A DNA stretch of 64,000 bases from Woodsholea maritima DSM 17123 (GTDB lineage Bacteria; Pseudomonadota; Alphaproteobacteria; Caulobacterales; Maricaulaceae). The notes beneath the pieces were generated by a model. That model ran no database searches and had not been told where the DNA came from. It saw nothing but the letters and a program-made list of their open reading frames with translations. A program made the translations under genes and the position numbers. Position 1 is the first letter of the stretch. Every line of letters starts with the position of its first letter. The stretch is from NCBI RefSeq assembly GCF_000382325.1, contig NZ_KB908057.1, positions 480,590 through 544,589 on the forward strand, given 5' to 3'. Positions 52,381-62,013 of this stretch are shown piece after piece.

Positions 52381-52434
52381 GGGTGTAAGTATGGGCTGTG
52401 TCTGGCGAAACGGCAAGAATGAGAGATGAGTTGG

Positions 52435-52698
52435 ATGAGTGAAATTCACACTTCTATCGAGGCGAAATTACGAAAAGCCTTTGATCCAGTAAAGTTAGTG
52501 ATCAAGGACGAATCAGCGATGCATGCTGGCCATGCTGGCGCACCAGAGGGCGGCGAAAGCCATTTCGCGGTCGAAATACACTCCAATGCTTTTCAAGGTA
52601 AAAATCGGGTTGAATGCCACCGATTGGTAAATAGCGTGCTTTCTGAAGAGCTTAAAGGTCGCGTTCACGCTTTAAGGATAATCGCTAAACCCACATAA
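52435..52698 (+). CDS. bolA: BolA-family protein
   Basis: An 87-residue BolA. The family pattern is complete: IEAKLRKAFDP, IKDESAMHAGHAGAPEGGESHF, FQGKNRVECHRLVNSVLSEEL and VHALRIIAKP. His and Cys at positions able to bind a 2Fe-2S with a monothiol glutaredoxin: the invariant His is in RVHAL, and a Cys lies in VECHR. The start is placed at MSEIHTS; ATG three codons earlier (52426) is also possible. It is divergent from the J-domain gene. Confidence 0.93.
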   Translation: MSEIHTSIEAKLRKAFDPVKLVIKDESAMHAGHAGAPEGGESHFAVEIHSNAFQGKNRVECHRLVNSVLSEELKGRVHALRIIAKPT

Positions 52699-52787
52699 TT
52701 CCCCAATATTTAGAGGGTATAACTCATCATTAACTAGCCTATGGATTGTATAGGGCCCAAACGCGTTTCACTGCGAAAGGGTTGCCC

Positions 52788-54950
52788 ATGAGCTGGTCAA
52801 ATCTATCTATTCGCTGGAAAATCCCGGCCTTGGTCGTGGGGTTTTCTGCTCTCGGTATGGTTGCGGTGGCGGGGGCGGCCTCGTTTAATGCCTTCAACGC
52901 GGTGGATCATTTCACCGAAGACCGTCTTATAGGGGCCTCTGAGGCCAAGGCGGGTCAGCTCAGCCAGTATCTTGAGACTTTGGACCACGATGTTCATTCG
53001 CTCAGCGCCAGCCCCTATGTGCATGAAGCGCTTGCGGCCTTCCATCAAACCTACCAGGCCGGCCAGCATAGTGAAGCCTTGCGTCTGGCCTATATCAGCG
53101 ACAATCAATTTCCCGCTGGTGAACGTCATAAGCTGGATCAGGCTAATACCGGTCTTGCCTATGATCAGGTCCATGGCCAATACCATCCCTGGTTTCGCAC
53201 CCATCTAGAGCTGATGGGCTATTACGATCTTTTCTTGTTCAATAATAATGGTGATCTGGTCTATTCGGTTTTTAAAGAAGATGATTTCGCCACTAACTTT
53301 GGTCAAAATGGCGGGCGCTGGGCCGGTACTGAATTGGGTCAAATTTTCCGAACGGCTCATGATGCCCCTGCGGACACTATCACTTTTGCTGATTTCGAAC
53401 CCTATGCCCCCAGCTTTGGCGCGGCCGCGAGCTTTTTGGCGATCCCGATTTATGAGAAGGGAGAGCGTAAAGGCGTTTTGGCCCTCCAAATGCCCATCGG
53501 TGTGTTGAATGCGTTGATGCATAATACGGCTGGCCTGGGTGAGACGGGGGAAACCGTGATCGTGGGCGAGGATGGTTATCTCAGAAGCGATAGCGCGCAC
53601 ACCGATCAAGATGATGTCTTGCAAACCCGGGTCGATCTGGCCCTGGTTGAGGACGCGGCCAAAGGGCGTTCGGCTTATTTCACGGATCAACAGGTCTCTG
53701 GGCGCGATGTTGAGACCGCGGTCTCTCCCGTCGCCTTCCATGATGCCTCCTGGGCCGTTCTGGCGATGCAGGATAAGGCCGAAATTGTTGGCCCAGTTCA
53801 AATCTTGATGACCTCGATCGTTTTAGCCTGTGCGGTGATGATCGCGGTGGCAAGCCTGGGCGGGTATATAATGTCGAATGGTCTGGCGACGCCGATGGGC
53901 CGCGTGGTCAAGGCGCTGCGCGCGGTGGCCAAGGGGGCCAAGGGCGATGTCTTGCCGCAGGATGAAGCGCGTAAGGATGAAATTGGCGATCTGGCGCGCT
54001 CGTTAAAAGTCTTCCAGCGCTCCTTGGAAGACACCAAGCGCTTTGCCTATGAGCGTGAGCAACGCGCCGAGATTGAGTTTGAGCGTCAACGCGAGATTGA
54101 AGGCTTGATCTTGGGTTTTCGCGAAACCGTCTCCACCAGCTTAGAGGCGGTCGGTAAAGAGCTGACCATGATGCGTAGCTGCGCCGAGGCGGTGACGCAA
54201 GCGGGCCAAGATGCAGGACAAAGCGCAGACCACTCGAAAACCGCTTCGACATCGGCCTCAAAGGGCGTGTCTGCGGTGGATGAAGCCGTGCAAGAACTGG
54301 TCGCGTCCTTTGATGAGATTAACCGCCAGACTGACACAGCCAACTCAGTCGTGGCCTCCACCGTGCAAATCACGCGTAAAACAGACAATGATGTCAAGCA
54401 ATTGGCCGAAGCTGCCGGGCGCATTGGTGAGGTGATCGGCCTGATCAATGATATTGCCGAGCAAACCAATCTGTTGGCGCTGAACGCCACGATTGAGGCC
54501 GCGCGCGCGGGCGAGGCCGGAAAAGGTTTTGCCGTTGTGGCCCAGGAGGTGAAGGCGCTCGCCGAACAGACCGCCAAGGCCACGGGTGACATCTCGGCCC
54601 AGGTTGAGGCGGTGCAGAACTCCACTCAGGGTGCGGTGGCAGCGCTTCAGGAGATTTCTCACGCCATCGTCAAGGTGGAGGAAATCTCCACCGTGATTGC
54701 CGCCGCGATTGAAGAGCAAAGCGCGGTGACCCAGTCCATTTCGGGCTCCATCACCCAGGCGGCCAATGGCACGCGCGATGCCGCGGGGGAGGTAGAGAAG
54801 GTGACCGGCGCGATTTCCTCAACTCGTGATCGGGTGGAAGAAATGCGCATGGCCTCCGATACCGTCAGCGAGATGAATGACAATCTGCGCGCCCAGGTCG
54901 ATACCTTCTTGAAGAAAGTTGCCGAGAATATGGATCAGCGCGCGGCGTAA
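52788..54950 (+). CDS. Methyl-accepting chemotaxis protein with periplasmic sensor
   Basis: A 720-residue chemoreceptor. Helix 1 at about 13-35, a periplasmic Cache-like sensor (36-338, with [18 protein letters not shown] and [12 protein letters not shown] in two lobes), helix 2 at about 340-362, HAMP (363-415; [14 protein letters not shown]), and the signalling domain with the hairpin tip [28 protein letters not shown] near 560-590. There is no C-terminal NWETF-type tether. The double-lobe sensor suggests small-molecule binding. The start at [10 protein letters not shown] follows GAAAGGG; 14 in-frame codons upstream do not fit. Confidence 0.93.
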   Translation: MSWSNLSIRWKIPALVVGFSALGMVAVAGAASFNAFNAVDHFTEDRLIGASEAKAGQLSQYLETLDHDVHSLSASPYVHEALAAFHQTYQAGQHSEALRLAYISDNQFPAGERHKLDQANTGLAYDQVHGQYHPWFRTHLELMGYYDLFLFNNNGDLVYSVFKEDDFATNFGQNGGRWAGTELGQIFRTAHDAPADTITFADFEPYAPSFGAAASFLAIPIYEKGERKGVLALQMPIGVLNALMHNTAGLGETGETVIVGEDGYLRSDSAHTDQDDVLQTRVDLALVEDAAKGRSAYFTDQQVSGRDVETAVSPVAFHDASWAVLAMQDKAEIVGPVQILMTSIVLACAVMIAVASLGGYIMSNGLATPMGRVVKALRAVAKGAKGDVLPQDEARKDEIGDLARSLKVFQRSLEDTKRFAYEREQRAEIEFERQREIEGLILGFRETVSTSLEAVGKELTMMRSCAEAVTQAGQDAGQSADHSKTASTSASKGVSAVDEAVQELVASFDEINRQTDTANSVVASTVQITRKTDNDVKQLAEAAGRIGEVIGLINDIAEQTNLLALNATIEAARAGEAGKGFAVVAQEVKALAEQTAKATGDISAQVEAVQNSTQGAVAALQEISHAIVKVEEISTVIAAAIEEQSAVTQSISGSITQAANGTRDAAGEVEKVTGAISSTRDRVEEMRMASDTVSEMNDNLRAQVDTFLKKVAENMDQRAA

Positions 54951-54987
54951 ATCCGCGCGCTGTCTTGGCTTGCTGTATCCTCAAGGA

Positions 54988-56265
54988 TCAGGAAGCGACG
55001 TCGGGTTCTTTCGCCACGCGCAGGCGCGTGATCTGATTGCGCTGGCGCTTGATCACCTCAAAACGCACCCCGTGGAAGCGGAAGATCTGCTTCTCGCTGG
55101 GGATGGTCTGGGCTTCGTGAATGACCAGGCCCGCAATGGTGACGGCTTCATCATCGGGTAAATCCCAATCGAGCGCCCGGTTGACATCGCGAATAGGGGT
55201 GACGCCATCGACCAAAACCGTGCCATCGCTTTGGCGGGTCACACCTTCGACGGTGATGTCATGCTCGTCTTCAATGTCCCCGACGATTTCTTCAAGGATA
55301 TCTTCTAGGGTGACAACGCCTTTCAGGGCCCCATATTCATCGACAACCAGCGAGAAATGTTCGCGTTTTTCGCGGAAGGCATTGAGCTGATCTTGCAGCT
55401 CGGTCGTTTCCGGGATGAACCAGGGTTCGCGCTTAATGGCTTCGATATCGACCTTGCTGACATCGCCGCCCGCCTGGAACAGGGCGCGGGCCAGATCGCG
55501 CGCATGTAAGACCCCGACGATATTCTCGCTCTCATCACGATAAAGCGGCAATCGCGTATGGGGCGAGCTTAACGCCTTGAGGATCAAGGTGTGAGGGTCA
55601 TCTTCGATGTTTAGCATGACCAGATTTTTTCGGTGAACCATCACGTCTTCAACGGTCAGTTCGCGCAGATCCAAGACCCCGCCCAGCATGTCGCGATCGC
55701 CCTTGACCACGCCGCCTTCTTGGTGGTGCAGGTCGATATGATCGCGGATTTCCTCGTGAGAGCTTAACACCGGCCCATCCACATTGGCCCCGACAATGCG
55801 CAAGGTGGCGCGCACGATGGTTTGCACGGTCCCGACCACGGGGGACAGAACGATGACAAAGATCCGAATGGGCAGCGAGACCGCCAGCGCAAAGCGATCC
55901 GGGTTGGAGAGCGCATAGGTCTTGGGCATGACCTCAGCGAAGATCAGAACCAGAAAGGTCATCACCAAGGTGGCAATCGGTACACCCGCCTCACCGAAGA
56001 GTTTGAGAAAAATCACCGCAGCGATCGAAGAGGCCAGGATATTGACCAGATTATTGCCCAGCAAGATCGCCCCGATCAGGCTTTCTTTGTCCGCGATCAG
56101 GAAATTCACCCGCTTGGCGCGTTGATCCTTATCTTTCTCCAGGCTCAGCATGCGCGCCTTAGACGTGGCCGTCAGCGCGGTTTCAGATCCTGAAAAGAAG
56201 GCCGACATGCATAACAGGGCAAGGATGCCTATGCCCGACCAGACCAGACCCATATCAAATGTCAT
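54988..56265 (-). CDS. CNNM/CorC-type divalent-cation transporter
   Basis: A 425-residue protein: DUF21 membrane domain (1-190; SAFFSGSETALTATSKARM, then GNNLVNILASS and AEVMPKTYALSNPDRFAL), two CBS domains (about 205-325; VMVHRKNLVMLNI, RLPLYRDESENIVGVLHARDL) and a C-terminal CorC/HlyC domain (about 345-425) with GLVIHEAQTIP. CNNM proteins move Mg2+ or Co2+, in most cases outward. The older haemolysin name is not supported. Its ATG overlaps the aroB stop by 4 bp, so it is the third gene of an aroK-aroB operon. Confidence 0.93.
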   Translation of the reverse strand: MTFDMGLVWSGIGILALLCMSAFFSGSETALTATSKARMLSLEKDKDQRAKRVNFLIADKESLIGAILLGNNLVNILASSIAAVIFLKLFGEAGVPIATLVMTFLVLIFAEVMPKTYALSNPDRFALAVSLPIRIFVIVLSPVVGTVQTIVRATLRIVGANVDGPVLSSHEEIRDHIDLHHQEGGVVKGDRDMLGGVLDLRELTVEDVMVHRKNLVMLNIEDDPHTLILKALSSPHTRLPLYRDESENIVGVLHARDLARALFQAGGDVSKVDIEAIKREPWFIPETTELQDQLNAFREKREHFSLVVDEYGALKGVVTLEDILEEIVGDIEDEHDITVEGVTRQSDGTVLVDGVTPIRDVNRALDWDLPDDEAVTIAGLVIHEAQTIPSEKQIFRFHGVRFEVIKRQRNQITRLRVAKEPDVAS

Positions 56266-57383
56266 TGTGGTTTCAGCTCATCGTGTAAAAAGGCCAGAAC
56301 ATCCTCGCTGGCGCACTCAGAGGTGATGAAGGCGTCCCCAATAGCGCGCGCGAGGATGAGGGTGATGACCCCACCCTTGTTCTTTTTATCATCTTTCATG
56401 CGGTTAAGAAGCCCCTCAGCCTCATAAGGCCCGCCGGGAAGCTCCGCGATGAAGGCGGGAAGGCCCACCTTAGCCAAATGGGCTTCAACGGCGCGCGCAT
56501 CGCTTTGCGCACAAAGGCTCAGCCGCGCCGAATACCGAAAGGCGAGCGCCAGGCCCAGGGCGACGGCTTCGCCATGGATGAGCGTGCCTTTTTCGGCCTC
56601 CGCTTCAAAGGCATGGCCAAAGGTATGTCCCAAATTGAGAAGGGCGCGAACGCCGGCCTCTTTCTCATCTTGGCGCACAATGTCGCCCTTGAAGGCGACG
56701 GCGGCTTCAACCGCTTCGGCCAGGCCTTCACCGTTCAGCGCCTCAAGGCCCAAGGTATCCAGCCGGGTGAAAAGCGCGCGATCGCCGATGAGGGCCGCCT
56801 TGATAATTTCCGCATATCCGGCGCGCAATTCGCGCGCGGGTAGGCTCGCGAGCAGGGTCAGATCGGCGATAACCAGGCTGGGTTGATGGAAGGCCCCGAT
56901 CAGATTTTTACCGCGCGCGGTATTGATCCCGGTCTTACCGCCGACGGAGGAATCAACTTGAGCCAGCAAGGTTGTGGGGATTTGCACGAATTTCACCCCG
57001 CGTTTGACAATCGCCGCGGCAAAGCCCGTTAGATCGCCAATCGTGCCGCCGCCAAAGGCGATGACACATTCCTGGCGCTCGACATTGGCGTCGAGTAATT
57101 CCGCGCACAGTGCTTCTAGGCGATGGAAGCTTTTGGCCTGCTCCCCGCCCGGAATTTCCAGATAGAGCGGGGTGAGGCCATGCTGGGCCAAAACCTGTTC
57201 CAAGCGGGCACGATGATGGGCCAGGGCGGCCGGGTCGGCCACGATGATGGCGCGCCCGCGCGGGCACAGCTGGGCGAGGGAAGGGCCTGCGCCTTCCAGC
57301 GCGCCTTCACCGATGACCACATCATAACTCTCAGGGCCCAGATCAATATGAACCCGGCGCAGCGTTGAAACATCAGCCATCAT
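56262..57383 (-). CDS. aroB: 3-dehydroquinate synthase
   Basis: A 373-residue enzyme, second step of the shikimate pathway. NAD and substrate residues are in GEQAKSF, FGGGTIGDLTGFAA, PTTLLAQVDSSVGGKTGIN, GYAEIIKAALI, RALLNLGHTFGHAFE and HGEAVALGLA, with the metal ligands Glu, His and His. MMADVSTL has a tandem start; either Met is possible. The gene lies directly against the aroK stop. Confidence 0.96.
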   Translation of the reverse strand: MMADVSTLRRVHIDLGPESYDVVIGEGALEGAGPSLAQLCPRGRAIIVADPAALAHHRARLEQVLAQHGLTPLYLEIPGGEQAKSFHRLEALCAELLDANVERQECVIAFGGGTIGDLTGFAAAIVKRGVKFVQIPTTLLAQVDSSVGGKTGINTARGKNLIGAFHQPSLVIADLTLLASLPARELRAGYAEIIKAALIGDRALFTRLDTLGLEALNGEGLAEAVEAAVAFKGDIVRQDEKEAGVRALLNLGHTFGHAFEAEAEKGTLIHGEAVALGLALAFRYSARLSLCAQSDARAVEAHLAKVGLPAFIAELPGGPYEAEGLLNRMKDDKKNKGGVITLILARAIGDAFITSECASEDVLAFLHDELKPQ

Positions 57384-57941
57384 TTAGATATGCTCCATCG
57401 GGCGCAAAGCCTCTAAGGCCACTAAAATATCATCGACCGTTGTGGTGTGCGAGCCGTTGGTGGAATCCACACTGATATCGGCCTCAGCATAGGCGGGCGT
57501 GCGCTTTTCCATCAGCTCAGCCATCACCGCACGGGGATCTTCGGCGCGTAAAAGGGGGCGCGTATCACGCCGGCCCACCCGCTCCATCAAGGTGTCCAGA
57601 TCGGCCTTCAGCCAGATCGAAATGGCTTTATCTTTGACCAGCGCGCGCGTTGTGGGATCTACAAAAGCGCCCCCGCCCAGCGCCAGGACCATGGGCTTGG
57701 GCGCCTCTAACAGGCGGGCAATCACCTTACGTTCGCCTTCGCGAAAAGCCGCCTCACCAAATTCTGCAAAAATCTCAGAAACGCTGCGCCCGGCTGCGCG
57801 TTCTACTTCAATATCGGCATCTTTGAAGGGGCGTCCAATGCGTTTGGCCAGGCGACGCCCGACGGTGGTCTTTCCCACGCCCATCAAGCCGACGAGGACC
57901 AAGGTTTGTGGCAGGTGCAATATTTCGGTTGTCTGGCTCAT
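57384..57941 (-). CDS. aroK: Shikimate kinase
   Basis: A 185-residue P-loop kinase. Walker A GLMGVGKTT is at 18-26, DADIEVERAAGRSVSEIF at 41-58 holds the shikimate Asp, FREGERKVI near 66 contains Arg, and GGGAFVDP near 90-97. It phosphorylates shikimate in aromatic-amino-acid synthesis. It is first of the aroK-aroB-CNNM operon; promoter must lie in the 154-bp gap to the small membrane gene on the other strand. Confidence 0.96.
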   Translation of the reverse strand: MSQTTEILHLPQTLVLVGLMGVGKTTVGRRLAKRIGRPFKDADIEVERAAGRSVSEIFAEFGEAAFREGERKVIARLLEAPKPMVLALGGGAFVDPTTRALVKDKAISIWLKADLDTLMERVGRRDTRPLLRAEDPRAVMAELMEKRTPAYAEADISVDSTNGSHTTTVDDILVALEALRPMEHI

Positions 57942-58095
57942 ACCCCCATCCTATAGGCAGGCTGGGGGCAGGTGGCAATCAGCCTGGCGCCATAGAGGTG
58001 TCATGGTTTTGGGCTGGACTGTGATACGTCTGGAAATCGCCTTATTCCTAAGGCTATGTTATACGTAAACTTCATGGGAAGTTGAGGGGTTATAG

Positions 58096-58236
58096 ATGCG
58101 CGGATTTTTGATCGGATTAGGTGTCGTCGTCGTTCTGGGGCTGGCCGGGTTTATCGGTCTCATCATGGTCTCCAACGGTGTTGAAGTGCCGCAAGAAACC
58201 ACCCGTATTGAGGTCACTGATGCGCTTAAAAGCTAG
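58096..58236 (+). CDS. Small single-pass membrane protein before xerD cluster
   Basis: A 46-residue protein with one strong hydrophobic helix (residues 4-26, GFLIGLGVVVVLGLAGFIGL) and an acidic periplasmic tail (VEVPQETTRIEVTDALKS). GAGGGG precedes the ATG by about eight bases. Its last 17 bp overlap the start of the 573-residue gene in another frame. I do not recognise a family. Confidence 0.6.
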   Translation: MRGFLIGLGVVVVLGLAGFIGLIMVSNGVEVPQETTRIEVTDALKS

Positions 58237-59941
58237 TTTGCTGGCGTGCGCGGCCCTGATCTGGGGCGCGGCCTTTGCCCAACCGGCTGTTGAAGTTCAA
58301 GAGCTTGGCGCGGTCAATCCCTTTGAAGTCGGTATCCAAAGCGGCATGCCCGCCCATGTCTGGTCCAATTCCGGGGCGGAGACCTTGCGCGCGGCCTTGA
58401 CCACTTTACCCGATGGGCAGGGTGTGGGCTTTCACCATCCCTTGGCTGCGCGCCTTGCCGCGCGTGCCTTGTTAGCCGCGGGCCGTCCGCCGCGCGATGC
58501 GCAGTTTGATCTGGCCGCGTTGCGCGCCGATAGGGCGCTGGCGACGGGCCGAGCCCAGCCGGTCTATAACCTGTTGGTGCGCACACCGCGTGTCAATGAA
58601 TCGGCCTTGCTCTCGCGGCTTTATGCCGAAACCGCCTTCGCCCTGGGTCATGAGGATGAGGCCTGCCGGGCCGCTGATGCCTTGTTAACCGGCCGCGATG
58701 AGGCCTATTGGCTGCGCGCGCGTGCGGCGTGCTTGGCCTTGTCGGGCAATATTCCAGCGGCAGAATTAACCGCAGAACTGGCGCGTCATCAAAGCGATGA
58801 GGCCGCCGCCGATTTCTTCACGGTGTTCGATGCCTATACGCTCAACACCCCGATTGGTGATGCGATCACGCCGCGTGATGGTGTGTCGCTGGCGCTTATT
58901 CATGATCGCAATCAAGACCAGGTGATCGTGGTCGATGAAGGGGCCCCGGCCTGGCTGAAAGAGGCCGCGCTTCGTACTGGGCCTCAGATCCGCCTGCCGC
59001 AAGATCCGCTCGCCGCGCTGGAAGCTGCGCGCTCCATGCAAGGGGCTGAGCGGGCGGCGGCGCTGGGCGCGTTGATCCACCAGGATGTAGATCGTCAGCT
59101 GGCCGCCGATGCGCTGGCGCTGCGTTTGAACGATGCCAAGGCTGAGGGTGAGTTCATCACCGTGGCGCGCACTTATGGCCCGGAAGTCTCTAGCCTGCCG
59201 ATCAGTGATGAGACTTTGGTTCATGGCGTGCATTTCATCCTGGCGGCAATCTTGGCCGAGGATTTGGAAACCGCGGACATCTGGCGTGAAGCGCTGGAAT
59301 ATGGCCCACCGCGCCCCGAACCTGAACTCGAACCTGAACCGCTTTATGATGAAAACGGCATGCCGCTCAATCCGGCGCACTTGCCCCCTTCAGATGGGCC
59401 GCAGCAATTGGGACCCGATCCTTATGGGCCATCGTTTAAGCCGCAAGCAGAATGGGATGCGCCCGCGGCGAGCATTTTGGTCGGCTTGGATTTCGCCCTG
59501 GCGATTGCGCGCAATGAAGTCCAGTCGGGCGGGTTTGAAGCCCTTCACAGTGCCCGCTTGGAAAATGCCGATCGCGCCAGACTGGCCCAAGGGGCCGGGC
59601 TGATGGCCTTGGGTGCGCGTACGCCGCTGGATTTGCGTGCGCAATTGGCCCGCTATCATGCCCATCGCCTGCCCGATCAGGCTGTGAAGCCGCAAGATGC
59701 GGGTGCGGATGAAGGCGGCGCGCAAGCCAAGCTGGATCTGGCCACGTTAAGCGCTTTGGGATTGCTCGCCGCGCATGCTCAGGCCGCCGGTGAGGCGCAA
59801 ATCTATGCTGCCGCTTTGATCGAAGCGGCCCCTGGTGATCCTTTTGCGATCGCCCAGGCGGTATCCATTCTGTCTGTTGCCGATTTAAGACAGGAAGCGC
59901 GCCGTTTGGTTCTGGAAATGGTTGTTGAGGATGAGGCGTGA
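58220..59941 (+). CDS. Secreted hypothetical protein upstream of xerD
   Basis: A 573-residue precursor with a signal peptide (MRLKASLLACAALIWGAAFA, cleavage near 20-21). The body is almost all helical with repeated Ala/Leu/Asp pairs (DALALRLNDAKAEGEF, HEDEACRAADALL), in the manner of TPR-like repeat proteins, and includes a proline/acidic stretch (about 370-385). No catalytic motif seen. Its GTGA junction couples it to xerD by 4 bp, and the small membrane gene overlaps its start, so three genes form one unit. Function unknown; a periplasmic scaffold is a guess. Confidence 0.8.
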   Translation: MRLKASLLACAALIWGAAFAQPAVEVQELGAVNPFEVGIQSGMPAHVWSNSGAETLRAALTTLPDGQGVGFHHPLAARLAARALLAAGRPPRDAQFDLAALRADRALATGRAQPVYNLLVRTPRVNESALLSRLYAETAFALGHEDEACRAADALLTGRDEAYWLRARAACLALSGNIPAAELTAELARHQSDEAAADFFTVFDAYTLNTPIGDAITPRDGVSLALIHDRNQDQVIVVDEGAPAWLKEAALRTGPQIRLPQDPLAALEAARSMQGAERAAALGALIHQDVDRQLAADALALRLNDAKAEGEFITVARTYGPEVSSLPISDETLVHGVHFILAAILAEDLETADIWREALEYGPPRPEPELEPEPLYDENGMPLNPAHLPPSDGPQQLGPDPYGPSFKPQAEWDAPAASILVGLDFALAIARNEVQSGGFEALHSARLENADRARLAQGAGLMALGARTPLDLRAQLARYHAHRLPDQAVKPQDAGADEGGAQAKLDLATLSALGLLAAHAQAAGEAQIYAAALIEAAPGDPFAIAQAVSILSVADLRQEARRLVLEMVVEDEA

Positions 59942-60864
59942 GCACCCTTTGGGTTGACCTCTTTTTAGACATGATGGCTGCAGAGCGTGGGGCCTCGCCC
60001 CACACTCTGGACGCCTATCGCCGCGATTTAGAGGATATTGCGCTGCGCCTGAAACATTCGGGGTCTGATTACGCTACGGCCCAAACGCCCGATCTGGAAG
60101 ATGCGTTCGCCAGCTTGGCCCGTGATGGCCTCTCCAAGGCGACGGCGGCGCGGCGCCTGTCTGCGGTACGGCGCTTTTATAAATTCCTGCTGCGCGATGG
60201 CTTGCGCGCGGATAATCCCTCCCTGCCGATGAAAAGCCCTAAGGCCGACCGGCCTTTACCGAAGGTTTTAAGCGTCGGTGATGTCGATGCGCTGTTTCGC
60301 GCTATTGAAGTCGAGGAAGACGGCCCGGCCAAGCTGCGCCTTCGTGCCCTGATGGAGCTGTTATATGCCTGCGGCCTGCGGGTCAGTGAGCTGGTGTCTT
60401 TACCCCTTAAGGCCTTTGCCCGCGCAGAACGCTGTGTGTTGATCTATGGCAAGGGCGGCAAGGAACGCTTGGTGCCCCTGACCGATCGGGCACTGGATGC
60501 CATTGCCGATTATCGCAAAGTGCGTGATCACCATATGCCGAAAATGGGTGTGGAGCGCCGCCGGGCCGAACGCTTCTTATTCCCCTCCACCAGTGCCAAA
60601 ACCGGTCATCTGACGCGTGAGCGATTCGCGCAAATCCTGCAGGACCTCTCGAATAAAGCCGGTTTGGGCGGACGTAATATCAGCCCCCATACCCTTCGCC
60701 ATGCCTTTGCGACCCATTTGTTGGCCAATGGCGCGGATCTGCGCAGTGTACAGTTATTATTGGGCCATAGCGATGTATCCACGACCCAGATTTACACCCA
60801 TGTCCTGGACGCGCGGCTGAAGAATTTGGTCTATGATGCCCATCCGCTCGCCCAGAGTGAGTAA
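59938..60864 (+). CDS. xerD: Tyrosine recombinase XerD
   Basis: A 308-residue site-specific recombinase with a GTG start overlapping the previous stop by 4 bp. The catalytic set is complete: Arg148 in CGLRVSEL, Lys172 or Lys175 in GKGGKER, His251 and Arg254 in SPHTLRHAFATH, His277 in LLGHSDVSTTQ and Tyr286 in IYTH. The N-terminal core-binding domain covers 1-105. With XerC it resolves chromosome dimers at dif. It lies in the conserved place upstream of accA and opposite aroKB. Confidence 0.95.
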   Translation: MSTLWVDLFLDMMAAERGASPHTLDAYRRDLEDIALRLKHSGSDYATAQTPDLEDAFASLARDGLSKATAARRLSAVRRFYKFLLRDGLRADNPSLPMKSPKADRPLPKVLSVGDVDALFRAIEVEEDGPAKLRLRALMELLYACGLRVSELVSLPLKAFARAERCVLIYGKGGKERLVPLTDRALDAIADYRKVRDHHMPKMGVERRRAERFLFPSTSAKTGHLTRERFAQILQDLSNKAGLGGRNISPHTLRHAFATHLLANGADLRSVQLLLGHSDVSTTQIYTHVLDARLKNLVYDAHPLAQSE

Positions 60865-60988
60865 TGGCGCAAGATTTGCTGAGTAAGAGCGGTAATAAGG
60901 CGTGACTTTGTGTGCAGGTGACTGCTACTGGCGGCTTCTCAAGATTGCACTCTAGCCAAGCTCTGGTTAGGTTGCGCCTTCCTAGGAT

Positions 60989-61012
60989 AAGGGTGAAGCA
61001 CCCTTCTTTTTT
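60989..61012 (+). terminator. Terminator or attenuator just before accA
   Basis: Perfect 7-bp stem AAGGGTG/CACCCTT with an AAG loop and a CTTTTTTAG tail. It ends only about 20 nt before the accA ATG, leaving no room for a normal promoter after it. Confidence 0.8.
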
Positions 61013-61032
61013 AGAACAGCGTTAAGGCGACC

Positions 61033-62013
61033 ATGTCTGATCCGACCCGTACTTATCTAGATTTCGAACGTCCAATTGCGGAATTGGATGCCAAAATCGA
61101 AGAACTTGAAGGCGTTATGGCCCGCAATGGCGAAGACGGTCCTGATCTGGGCGATGAAATTGCCAAGCTGCGTCAAAAGTCCTCTGATCAATTGCAGGCG
61201 CTCTATGCCAAGCTTGATCCGTGGCGCAAAACGCTGGTGGCGCGCCACCCTGAGCGCCCGCATCTGAAAGATTATTATAAGCACCTGATCGAAGATTTCG
61301 AAGAGCTGTGCGGGGATCGTCGCTTTTCCAATGATGATGCGATCATTGGCGGTTTGGGCCGGTTCCGCGGTCGCTCGGTCGTCGTTCTGGGTCATGAAAA
61401 AGGCCATGATGTTCAGACCCGTATCAAGCACAATTTCGGCATGGCCCGCCCGGAAGGCTATCGTAAAGCCATCCGCCTGATGGATATGGCCGAGCAGTAT
61501 GATCTGCCAGTTTTGACCTTCGTTGATACCTCGGGGGCCTATCCTGGCATTGGCGCGGAAGAACGCGGCCAATCCGAAGCCATTGCGCGCTCAACCGAGC
61601 GCTGCCTCACCCTGGGTACGCCGATGATTTCGGTGGTGACCGGTGAAGGCGGGTCTGGCGGGGCGATTGCGCTGGCCGCGGCCAATGCGGTTTTGATGCT
61701 TGAGCATTCCATCTATTCGGTGATCTCACCGGAGGGCTGTGCCTCGATCCTGTGGCGCGATTCTGCCAGGGCCAAGGATGCCGCGACGGCGATGAAAGTC
61801 AGCGCGCAGGATTTGCTGCAGCTGAAAATCATCGACGCGATTATTCCTGAACCCGTCGGTGGAGCCCACCGCAATCCGCAAGAGGCAATCCGCCGGGTCG
61901 GCGATCAGATGGAGCAATCGCTCAGCCAGTTCGAGGGTCTCTCGCCTGTTCAGATCCGCCAGCGTCGCCGCGAGCGTTTTCTCTCGATTGGTCGCTCGCT
62001 GCTGAACGGCTAG
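61033..62013 (+). CDS. accA: Acetyl-CoA carboxylase carboxyltransferase alpha subunit
   Basis: A 326-residue protein. It contains ARPEGYRKAIRLMDMAE (about 136-152), the oxyanion-type FVDTSGAYPGIGAEERGQ (about 160-177) and TGEGGSGGAIALAAANAVLM near 200-219, all hallmarks of AccA. It transfers the carboxyl group from carboxybiotin to acetyl-CoA with AccD. The 3' end overlaps the convergent sensor gene by 92 bp, which is much more than neighbouring gene pairs show. Confidence 0.96.
   Translation: MSDPTRTYLDFERPIAELDAKIEELEGVMARNGEDGPDLGDEIAKLRQKSSDQLQALYAKLDPWRKTLVARHPERPHLKDYYKHLIEDFEELCGDRRFSNDDAIIGGLGRFRGRSVVVLGHEKGHDVQTRIKHNFGMARPEGYRKAIRLMDMAEQYDLPVLTFVDTSGAYPGIGAEERGQSEAIARSTERCLTLGTPMISVVTGEGGSGGAIALAAANAVLMLEHSIYSVISPEGCASILWRDSARAKDAATAMKVSAQDLLQLKIIDAIIPEPVGGAHRNPQEAIRRVGDQMEQSLSQFEGLSPVQIRQRRRERFLSIGRSLLNG

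Noticed and set aside
54988..56265. Haemolysin annotation for the CNNM protein
   Set aside because: The DUF21-CBS-CorC order is a cation transporter; the toxin name is historical.
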